Shown here in pieces: positions 57,801 through 64,000 of a DNA stretch of 64,000 nt. The first letter of the stretch is position 1; every line of letters begins with the position of its first letter. This DNA is from Mytilus galloprovincialis. Taxonomy: Eukaryota > Mollusca > Bivalvia > Mytilida > Mytilidae. Location of the stretch: positions 2,485,001 through 2,549,000 of the forward strand of contig NC_134846.1 of NCBI RefSeq assembly GCF_965363235.1, written 5' to 3'. The translations under genes were made by a program, and so were the position numbers. The notes under the pieces are model-generated. The model did no database searches. It had not been told where the DNA came from and was given only the letters and a program-made list of their open reading frames with translations.

Positions 57801-58642
57801 AAACACTTAATTTCTATTCAGCCTGTCGTTAAAATCTGATTCGATATGTGCAGGAAAAGGTTTTTTAAAATAGGAATATTGTAGTAAAAACTGATGTGAA
57901 GCATATCATTTTAATATACTGTGTTTCACATTTTAATACATATATTGTGCCTAACATTTAAAAGAAATTGGGGTTATCATTTTGATATATTGTGCTTAAC
58001 ATTTTACAATTTATGTTACTTTATAATGATGATTTTACGTGATTTTATATAATAAATGATTTGACTTTTATCCATTTTCTTTATAAATAAAACTATTTCT
58101 TCATTTCAGTTATTAAGTAGAATCCCTGACGTTTTTTCTAGTGATTAAACATAATCCCTGAAAATTTTAGTGATTATATATAATCCCTAAACGAACCAGT
58201 GATTCTACATAATCACTGATTATACAAATTCACTGTAATATATATACATCGATTTTGAACTCGTAAAAACTAATGATAGTACACTTATTTTTCAAGACAC
58301 GTTGAATGATTTTGGTACAGATGGTTCAATTAAAAAGTCAAATTACAAAGTATACATACTGTCAATATTAGAAACAGTTTGACGTAGGTTAGCATTTTTA
58401 GTCTTCTCTTCAGAAAGTTCTGTTTGTAACAGTGAGATTTTATTTTCCAACGCTGCCTGTGACTTTTCAAAGGCTGTCTGTGACTGAATAAACTTGTTTT
58501 CCAAGGCTGTCATTCTACCATTAATAACATCTGGATCGTTCAGCAGAAGACGTTTCGTTTGTTCTTCTGTACCATTGCAGTCAACAGTAACTACTGAGAT
58601 ATGAAAGATCCAGAAACAAAAGGCAGAAAAATGTATCAACAT
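48806..58642 (-). CDS. Secreted coiled-coil protein with short-chain-collagen-C4/spongin-type C-terminal domain
   Basis: Exons 58642-58360, 53893-53822 and 49284-48806 join in phase 1 throughout and encode 277 residues. Donors are GTATGT and GTATGA; acceptors are TTCGAAG and TTTTCAG. Residues 1-23 are a hydrophobic signal peptide (MLIHFSAFCFWIFHISVVTV). Residues 40-94 form a coiled coil with a twice-repeated AFEKSQAALENK-like segment. The second exon gives TGSTYVRWGRTTCPG, and the third GYAAGSNYYHTESKSYFGG, MPCVVCRVR, MIPGRKSCYSGWNIEYTG, YICVD, KCGSLPCPPY and YCVVCSK. This Cys-rich domain is the C-terminal domain of sponge short-chain collagen C4 and its bivalve relatives. No Gly-X-Y repeats are present, so it is collagen-like by this domain only. 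A secreted oligomer is the likely product; the ligand or matrix role is unknown. Introns of 4.5 kb hold a PLE-A copy, R1, R4 and SA2. Confidence 0.85.
49660..49960 (-). repeat. R1 repeat, long form, in the 3' intron of the C4-like gene
   Basis: Read on plus: CTTTTCAACTGATTTTTATA, GGGTTGGGATCCCGCTAACA, CCTGTCCCAAGTCAGGAGCC and GGGCCGTTAGTTTTCTCGTT. It is the inverse of 55465-55790, so this gene carries two inverted long R1 copies in its introns. Confidence 0.75.
50638..52097 (+). mobile_element. PLE-A copy, RT-less, nearly identical inverse of 36943-35485
   Basis: Starts inside the PLE-A tail (TTATATATTTAGGTATGACG) and ends at the family terminus GCCTTTATTT. Both hypothetical small frames in the tail are conserved to the residue between the two copies, which reflects recent copying and not selection. 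Two TGACGTCA palindromes lie at 50880-50887 and 50952-50959. It sits in the second intron of the C4-like gene in antisense orientation to that gene. Confidence 0.9.
51025..51510 (+). repeat. 241-bp tandem duplication within the PLE-A tail
   Basis: GGTTTAGTTTTCTGTAATTA at 51025 recurs at 51266, and the units then run in register through GTATTTGTCAAAACC / GTATTTTGCGAAACC to TTTTATATCT. Each unit ends at the start of a hammerhead-like module; only the second keeps more of it (51491-51537: GGGCGTCACTGGTGAGTCTT). The same duplication is in element 2 on the minus strand. Confidence 0.8.
52455..53370 (+). repeat. Dispersed repeat with internal 130-150-bp tandem units, copy 1
   Basis: Starts AACAAGAGTGCACATGCTGA and ends CTCAGGCTCGACAAA. 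Within it the motif ACCATGAAAATGATGTCAAG and its variants recur near 52590, 52735, 52860, 53015 and 53170. The organisation (tandem core units inside fixed ends) recalls the pearl-type elements of bivalves, but I cannot confirm membership. The minus-strand frame over it is accidental. Confidence 0.7.
53620..53740 (-). repeat. R4 fragment
   Basis: GACAAAGAGATAACAACCCG, GCGACCAATGGGGTCC and GTTGCATCTGGCTCCTAAAA are a worn form of one end of R4. It lies 80 bases from the second coding exon of the C4-like gene. Confidence 0.55.
54095..54240 (+). repeat. R4 fragment
   Basis: AAGGGGCCAGCTGAAGAACG, CGGGTGCGGGATTTTCTCGC, ATGGTCGGGTTGTTGTCGCT and CACATTCCCCATTTCC match one end of R4 on plus. The minus-strand open frame here is a by-product. 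Confidence 0.7.
54575..55345 (+). repeat. Dispersed repeat with internal tandem units, copy 2
   Basis: Same ends as 52455-53370 (AACAAGAGTGCACAGACTGA, CTCAGGCTCGACAAA) in the same orientation 2.1 kb away, with about four internal units instead of five. The difference in unit number suggests internal recombination. Confidence 0.7.
55465..55790 (+). repeat. R1 repeat, long form
   Basis: AAAAAGAAGATGTGGTATGA, GCCAATGAGACAACTGTCTA, TACCGCATAGTCAGCTATAA, AAACGAGAAAACTAACGGCC and GGCTCCTGACTTGGGACAGG give the full R1 order, ending near GGCGGGGTTAAACGACAAC. Confidence 0.8.
55890..56440 (-). other. Unrecognised minus-strand open stretches in intron 1 of the C4-like gene
   Basis: On minus, NAIDVALSLHVDLVIDGLQQ and on to SGLQYSNELIQFF (56430-56240), then NKNEKIFYWFEISRDLNNPV (56180-56110) ending near a GTAAGT donor at about 56096. 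The residue composition is protein-like but I recognise no family. It could be a relic of a gene or element, or chance. Confidence 0.2.
56951..58248. mobile_element. 1.3-kb inverted-repeat element SA2 with subterminal palindrome arrays
   Basis: The left end AGTATATATGTTACAGTGAA and the right end (reverse complement TGTATATATATTACAGTGAA) agree over about 48 bases with few mismatches, continuing into TTTGTATAATCAGGGATTAT. Palindromes of the form GATTATGTAGAATC and GATTATATATAATC fill 56980-57090 and 58105-58230. No transposase is seen. Ends and size match SA1 at 31.7 kb, but the palindrome core differs. It lies in intron 1 of the C4-like gene, about 110 bases from exon 1. Confidence 0.75.
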
Positions 58643-58899
58643 TTCGATATACTTTGTAAAAACAAAGTGTCTTACAGTCGTCCTTTATAACTTTAACGAA
58701 AAATTTACAGATAACATACATTTCGATCAAGGCCACTGTGTTGTAAGCACTTTCAAGTGTACGATGATTAGATAATATAAAGTCATTACTGAATTGGAGC
58801 TCTACCTTTTCAAAACATTTAGTGATGCACAGGATATAACTATTTTTGTTTGTTATTTCTAAAATAAAGATGGAAAAAATACACAACTCCAAGGTAAAT

Positions 58900-59770
58900 T
58901 CAAAAAGGGGTTGACATATTCAAACGTTGTCATTCAACGTAACGAGTGAAAAACAGTTTTCATATTCCTACATTGGTACACTCTTTTTTCGATCAAAATA
59001 GCTGTTTAAACCTGGTTTTGAAGCTAGCTATATATGTCGACACAAAGTCAAATACAAACATATAACAAACACAAAAAAGATTCACATGAAGGTTGTGCGA
59101 TTTTAAACTTTGAAAAGAAGTTACTCCTTTAATAATAACATGACCTATTGATTTAAGGTGCGTGTACTTTTGGGTCTCAATATACTGTCATAAACAACAG
59201 ACGACAAAATAAAATACCAATGTGTATGCACCGTTCCGTATTTCGACTATTTATGTCTTTTTTTTTTTGTGAAATCTAAACCCCAATAAATTTTTTTTAA
59301 AGCGGATACAATTAACAAAGCCAATCTTTCTCTGAAGATGTTACACCTTAAATGATATATAAATAGATAATACTTTGGTATTAACGCTTAATGGATGTTT
59401 AAAAAAAACAATATCAAACTCACAATTATTAGAATATGAGGTAACCGTCCATAATTGTTATTATAACTGGTTTTGCTTTGTATTGTTTTACATGTTTTTG
59501 CTTTCTAAAGGACCGAAGATAAGAAAAATAACAGTGTTTATGAAGACGAACGCCAAATAATAAGCCTGGTGATTTCATAGTCAAAGGATCGGTGTGACTG
59601 CTGTCGACGTTTCACACCGTTACATGCATCCCAGTAGTTATATATCACCAATAGGTTCATTTTCTTTAAATTTGCTGTTTATAAAATGTGAAATATTCAA
59701 ACACTTAGGATGTTCTATTACAGATATAAATTGCTCCAGCTGTAATTGACTAAATTATTTCGACTTGTTG
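58900..59770. other. Non-coding stretch upstream of the C4-like gene
   Basis: The promoter of the C4-like gene should lie just above 58642 but no diagnostic box is clear. A possible small TTAA-flanked unit spans 59153-59351 (TTAAGGTG on the left, CACCTTAA on the right), with little further similarity between its ends. Confidence 0.4.
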
Positions 59771-59774
59771 GTTA

Positions 59775-59900
59775 TAAAATTTATGCTATCCAACTTTGTA
59801 TTTGATTTGGCTTTCAAACTTTATTTTTCGAGTGCCAGTGTTGACTGTTATGTAGAGGGAACGCGCGTTCGATGTGCCAGATAATAAGGCTTGAATTGAT
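59775..59900 (+). repeat. Fossil retrozyme fragment
   Basis: CTATCCAACTTTGTATTTGA, TTGGCTTTCAAACTTTATTT and CGAGTGCCAGTGTTGACTGT, then GTAGAGGGAACGCGCGTTCG, follow the retrozyme order. The hammerhead core is destroyed. Confidence 0.55.
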
Positions 59901-60160
59901 CAGTGTTTTCTCCTTTGCAATTTATCAGTCGTCCTTGGTTGCAAAATAGTTTTGACTTTAAAATGCCCTTCTTTTTTTCTTTCAATAGACCAAATAAATG
60001 AAAGATGATATGTTAAATTCATTCTGGATGTTGTTTTAATTGATTTTGATATGGAAAGAAGTATCAGGCCAGGTGCAAAAACGTTATATTTACGTAAATA
60101 TCTCGTGATTTGTCTATAGGGGTATGGATGTGTATTGGCTTTATAAATATGTTGATATGA

Positions 60161-60204
60161 GCGTCACTGATGAGTCTTATGTAGACGAAACGCGCGTCTG
60201 GCGT
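60161..60204 (+). ncRNA. Hammerhead ribozyme (type I), intact core
   Basis: Stem I is GCGTCA (60161-60166) with TGGCGT (60199-60204), including two G-U wobbles. The core CTGATGA is 60167-60173. Stem II is GTCT/AGAC around TATGT. GAAA is 60187-60190, stem III is the very short ACGC/GCGT with no loop, and the cleavage triplet GTC ends at 60198. Such short stem III is typical of retroelement hammerheads, which act best as dimers. Confidence 0.8.
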
Positions 60205-60515
60205 ACTTAATTATAATCCTGGTACCTTTGATAACTATTTACACCACTGGGTCGATGCCACTGCTGGTGGACGTTTTGTCCCCGAGGGTATCACCAGCCC
60301 ATTAGTCAGCACGTCGGTGTTGACATGAATATCAATTATGTGGTCATTTTTTTTAATTTCCTGTTTACAAAACTTTGAAATTTTCGAAAAACTAAGGATT
60401 TTCTTATCCCAGGAATAGATTACCTTAGCCGTATTTGGCACAACTTTTTGGAAGTTTGAATCCTCAATGCTCTTCAACTTAGTACTTGTTTGGCCTTATA
60501 AATATTTTGATATGA

Positions 60516-60559
60516 GCGTCACTGATGAGTCTAATGAAGAAGAAACGCGCGTCTGGCGT
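60516..60559 (+). ncRNA. Hammerhead ribozyme (type I), weakened stem II
   Basis: Same layout as the upstream copy: GCGTCA stem I, CTGATGA at 60522-60528, GAAA at 60542-60545, ACGC/GCGT stem III and cleavage after 60553. Stem II reads GTCTAATGAAGAA, so its closing G-C pair is lost and only about three pairs remain. Activity may be reduced. Confidence 0.7.
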
Positions 60560-60604
60560 ACTGAATTATAATCCTGGTACCTTTGATAACTATTAGCCAA
60601 ATTT

Positions 60605-61360
60605 GTAAGAGTCATTGGTTCAATCTTTCTGAATGTTTGTATATATTTATGGACTAGTACATGTTCTTTACACACACAAATTATTTGACAAAAAGATTTG
60701 GGGCATTTTTTAATGAGACAAAAGGTTATAAAGAACTAATAGAGGATTTTAATTGTGGTTACTGGCCTAAACATTCTCTTTATAAGGGTCAGGTCTGGTC
60801 CTGGACGACTTAAACCTATTTGTTACATCTGAGTGAGAAACTACATTTTAATAACTCAATTGTATTACAAATACATTCAGAAAGCATACACACAACAGCA
60901 TTATTTCATATGGCATGGTTTTATTTCATAGAATCTGATTTATTTACAAATTGAACCAGAATAATGTTGGTTTAGTTGTCAAATTGCTTTAGTAACAATT
61001 GATATTTCATTTATAGAGTCGAATACTGGTTTGTCGTTGGTTTAACTGAACGGTTTTTGCTTTTAAATTGTACAAGCTCCCTAATCGTAAATAATCCAGC
61101 TGACCACGGTATTATTTTACTGTCTCTGCTTTTTTGCAATAGTTTATATTCATTATTCGACACTGTGTTACTGAATTACACTTTTCTGGTCCTATGTTTT
61201 GGTTTTCAACTTACCCTTACTAAATATAGTTGTTAGTGCATCTGACTGAGTCTTAGGTCTTAAAATATACGAAAACGGAAAAACAAAGAAACTTGAATTC
61301 ATTACACGTGTTTAAACAATCTATAAATGTTCATTACAAAATTATCTTCTCTTAACATAT
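60605..61360. other. Non-coding stretch
   Basis: No gene or aligned repeat was recognised between the retrozyme and the PLE-B copy. Confidence 0.45.
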
Positions 61361-61364
61361 TGTA

Positions 61365-62163
61365 AAAGAGGGACGAAAGATACCAAAGGGACAGTCAAAC
61401 TCATAAATCAAAAACAAACTGACAACGCCATGGCTAAAAATGAAAAAGACAAACAGAAAAACAATAGTACACACGACACAACATAGAAAACTAAAGAATA
61501 AACAACACGAACCCCACCAAAAACTAGGGGTGATCTCAGGTGCTCCGGAAGGGTAAGCAGATCCTGCTCCACATGTGGCACCCGTCGTGTTGCTTATCTG
61601 ATTACAAATCCGGTAAATAGTCTAATTCGGTAGGTCATATTCATGAAAGGGAAGGGGATTGTAGTTACGACGTAAGGAACATATCCGATATCATTTGTGA
61701 AACGGTTATTCCATAACGGTCAACCAACTCGTGATGGCGTCCGTAAAATTTACGAAGGGATGATTTTAACTTCACCATTTGGAACTCTTGGTTTAATAGC
61801 TTCCTTGTGAGCAGCAAACCTCTATCAAGAAAATCATGATAGGAAATGCAAGCACGGGAATATCGTATCAATTGAGAGATATATACCCCGTATGCAGGTG
61901 CTGCTGGAATGTTGCTACTTAGAAATGGAAAGTTCACAATTGGAAAGCTGAAATCATCTCTTTTGTCGTAAAGTTTTGTTTTCAACCGACCCTCATTGTC
62001 AATTTCTAGATGTAAGTCAAGATATGAAGCCGACTTAACTGTATCTGTAGTATCCTTTATCTCTAGTTCGATTGGATAGATGCGTTCCACATAGTCACCA
62101 AATTTTGAATTGTTTAGTGAAAGAACATCATCTATATAGCGGAAAGTAGAGTTAAAGGATATT
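61365..62163 (-). mobile_element. PLE-B copy with open RT C-terminus, 5'-truncated
   Basis: On minus, the RT frame opens at about 62160 with SFNSTFRYIDDVLSLNNSKF and continues without a stop through YPIELEIKDTTDT, YLDLHLEIDNEGRL, RDDFSFPIVNFPFLSSNIPA, GVYISQLIRYSRAC and KFYGRHHELVDRYG to a stop at 61665. The tail then runs to the PLE-B terminus at about 61365. The frame covers the catalytic YIDD box and everything after it; everything N-terminal is lost. It resembles PLE-A RT in protein but has a different tail. Confidence 0.85.
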
Positions 62164-62356
62164 GTAACAATTAATCTTTTAGCAATATTTTTGTTTTGTT
62201 TTCTGATATTTTTGGGGTTTTTTTTTATATTTAAAGTTTGCCTTTAATATTCACCCCAAACCCCCTAGTTTCATCTTCAAAGGTTTGCTTGTGTTGTTCA
62301 TTTGCTGTTTCGTTGAAGTCAAATCATTACAAACAATATTAAATCTTTGTTTTATT

Positions 62357-62836
62357 TTATTTAGAACAAACGACACAGTAGACTATTCTGTTGTTGTGAT
62401 ACGGCGGACAGGGAAGAGATCCACATTTGTAACCGACAACGTAAAAAATGTGGCCGTTTTTTGTCTTCTTGACCTGAAGGTATGTATTCCGGTTGACCAT
62501 CTACGCATAAATAAGTCGATGGACTGTAAGCTTGGTTACCAGAAGCTAATAGTCCGGTATATTCCATGTTCCATCCACTGTAACACGATTTTCTGCCTGG
62601 AATCATAAGAGTTGTCGCTGCGGTCCTCATTCTGCATACAACGCAAGGCATGTCTTCGTCATCTGAGTTAGAAGCAAAATAGTTTTGTTCGTATTCTGAG
62701 CCGTAAAGGAAGCTAGCTGTACCAGAATATGTTTCGTTTGAAATCTCGGGGTCATTTGGTAAACAGAGTGTGTTAGATGCACCTCCATAATAACTTTTTG
62801 CTTCAGTATGGTAATAATTCGATCCAGCAGCATAAC
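62357..62836 (-). pseudogene. Last exon of a paralogous C4-like gene, frameshifted
   Basis: Acceptor CTATTGGTAG, phase 1, then GYAAGSNYYHTEAKSYYGG, MPCVVCRMR, MIPGRKSCYSGWNMEYTG and YLCVDGQPEYIPSGQ, closely matching the third exon of the gene at 58642-48806. In the run at 62457-62462 there are six T on plus where the paralogue has five, and the frame shifts after GQEDKK. In the other frame the remainder still encodes the expected KCGSLPCPPY and YCVVCSK endings with a stop at 62357. The shift replaces the last 36 or so residues, including four cysteines. Upstream exons would lie beyond 64000. A single-base assembly error in the homopolymer is a serious alternative, since the rest is well conserved. 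Confidence 0.75.
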
Positions 62837-62844
62837 CTACCAAT

Positions 62845-63190
62845 AGAATATATATCTGTTACATGCCTGTAATGAATAACTTCACCTGTTATATATAAGA
62901 GAAGTTATTTGTTAGATTTCTCTTTTTCTGATTTAAAAGAACAAATCTGTCTCCATTGAATTATATACCGAAGTTAAACCTAAGGTCAGCTCATTGTTGA
63001 AATTTGTTTAATGACTGTGAGATTTGTAAATCCATAAAGGTTGACTAAAATTGTTTACATCAAAGTTGATCATCTTGTTTCTTTTATACATATGTGAGGA
63101 CGTGTAGCTTATCTGTCATAAGGGAAATCAGATCCTGAAATAAAATGTTAACAATATAAACAGTTTTTCCGTTGAAAATCTTTATTGCAG
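62845..63190. other. Non-coding intron sequence of the paralogue
   Basis: No exon matching the TGSTYVRWGRTTCPG exon was found here. Confidence 0.5.
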
Positions 63191-63197
63191 CATTAAA

Positions 63198-63560
63198 GTA
63201 GATATAGGAAGATGTGATGTGAGTGCCAATGAGACAACTCTCCATCCAAATAACAATTTATAAAAGTAAACCATTATAGGTCAATGTACGGCCTTCAACA
63301 TGGAGCCTTGGCTCACACCAAACATCAAGCTATAAAGGGCCCCAAAAATACTAGTGTAAAACCATTCAAACGGGAAAACCAACGGTCTAATCTATATAAA
63401 AAAACGAGAAAAGAGAAACACGTATAAATTACATAAAAAAAACGACAACTATTGTTCATCAGATTCCTGACTAAGGACAGGAGAAAACATTTGCAACGGG
63501 ATTAAACGTTTTAATGGTACCATGAAACCTTCTCCCTTTTACTAAAACAATAGCATAACA
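63198..63560 (+). repeat. R1 repeat, full-length
   Basis: GATATAGGAAGATGTGATGT, GTGCCAATGAGACAACTCTC, TACGGCCTTCAACATGGAGC, AACGGGAAAACCAACGGTCT and TTCCTGACTAAGGACAGGAG give the R1 order, ending in a worn copy of the shared module. Confidence 0.8.
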
Positions 63561-64000
63561 TCACAACATAGAAAAACACACGATAAAATATCAATTGGCA
63601 GGCTTAACTCAATCAAAAAACGTAAATTAACACACTATGAACGAATAAATTTGATCTGCGATATCTGAATGCAAATGCACAGTTAAAAAATTATTAGGGA
63701 CAAACATTCAAGGCCAAAAAGCAAACAAACAAGTCCAAACAAAGCCATGGCAACTTAAGACACCACCGCGAAATATTTAACCCTTCGAAAATAATCACTT
63801 TTGGAGGGGAAAAAACGGTTTTAATAATGTTTACAGATAAATGAAAAATAACCTTGTCGTTTTAGGTAAACTACTTATGTGTATAAAATTCTAAAAATAT
63901 AAATATAAAAAGTGTATGCATATCCCTTTTTGGTTCAATTACGGATTAGCTATTGTGGTGATCACAGTGAATTACTTTTTGTGTAAAATAGTACTGAATG
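63561..64000. other. Non-coding stretch
   Basis: Nothing recognised up to the window end. Confidence 0.45.

Larger units (their letters stand above)
60137..60600 (+). mobile_element. Retrozyme: tandem hammerhead unit of 355 nt
   Basis: Two hammerhead motifs in the same orientation have predicted cleavage sites after 60198 and 60553, so a transcript would release a 355-nt monomer. The sequence flanking each motif (GCTTTATAAATATGTTGATA / CCTTATAAATATTTTGATAT before, AATTATAATCCTGGTACCTT after) is repeated, marking a full unit plus a partial second. Animal retrozymes are non-autonomous retroelements that spread as small circular RNAs; mussels are known hosts. No protein is encoded. Confidence 0.8.

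Noticed and set aside
57651..57839. 62-codon plus-strand frame inside SA2 as a transposase remnant
   Set aside because: No catalytic motif or similarity to any transposase; the frame begins in a poly-A run.
58581..58892. 103-codon frame overlapping exon 1 of the C4-like gene
   Set aside because: It is out of frame with the signal peptide and coiled coil and has no recognisable domain.

Overview
The window looks like nuclear DNA of a bivalve mollusc, most likely a marine mussel of the Mytilus type (inference; no marker gene proves the species). It is A+T-rich by eye, has small exons separated by kilobase introns with GT/AG ends, and is packed with repeats I associate with mussels: Penelope-like reverse transcriptases, hammerhead-ribozyme retrozymes, a tRNA-derived SINE and short repeat families. 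There is no bacterial, viral or organellar gene content.

Five host loci can be supported, all on the minus strand. (1) 10591-7609: a complete three-exon gene for a 170-aa bZIP transcription factor of the FOS/ATF3/JDP2 type; the middle 108-bp exon holds the basic region and the last exon the zipper. (2) 58642-48806: a complete three-exon gene for a 277-aa secreted protein with a signal peptide, a coiled coil and a C-terminal short-chain-collagen-C4/spongin-type domain. (3) 62836-62357: the last exon of a paralogue of (2), with a +1 frameshift in a homopolymer. (4) 5759-5555: an orphan first exon of the same family with a stop codon inside its signal peptide. (5) about 33609-31387: exons of a SUEL/rhamnose-binding lectin with an in-frame stop in the lectin domain. 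Intact and decayed copies of secreted protein genes therefore sit side by side.

Most of the rest is mobile DNA. PLE-A elements (2041-4587 +, 38225-35485 -, 50638-52097 +, plus many 3' stubs) share one 3' terminus and are variably 5'-truncated. The 35.5-36.9 kb and 50.6-52.1 kb copies are almost identical inverted copies. PLE-B has a distinct tail (13588-14015, 39693-40440 and 62163-61365, all -, plus solo tails). Retrozyme units with hammerhead motifs occur at 60.1-60.6 kb (two motifs 355 nt apart) and as fossils elsewhere; related degenerate motifs lie in the PLE-A tails. DNA-transposon-like elements include two 1.3-kb elements with subterminal palindrome arrays (31664-32970, 56951-58248), two clear TTAA-flanked elements (14038-14652, 18008-18478), a 252-bp inverted-repeat MITE (39430-39681) beside a satellite resembling its own end, and several hairpin repeats. 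Two minisatellites (28.4-29.1 kb, 40.4-40.8 kb) and an ATT microsatellite complete the picture.

The strongest leads are the paired 1.3-kb elements whose palindrome cores differ between copies but are uniform within each copy, the tandem hammerhead retrozyme and its link to the PLE tails, the filled/empty insertion-site pair (2.0-4.6 kb against 23.97 kb), and the divergent basic region of the bZIP protein.
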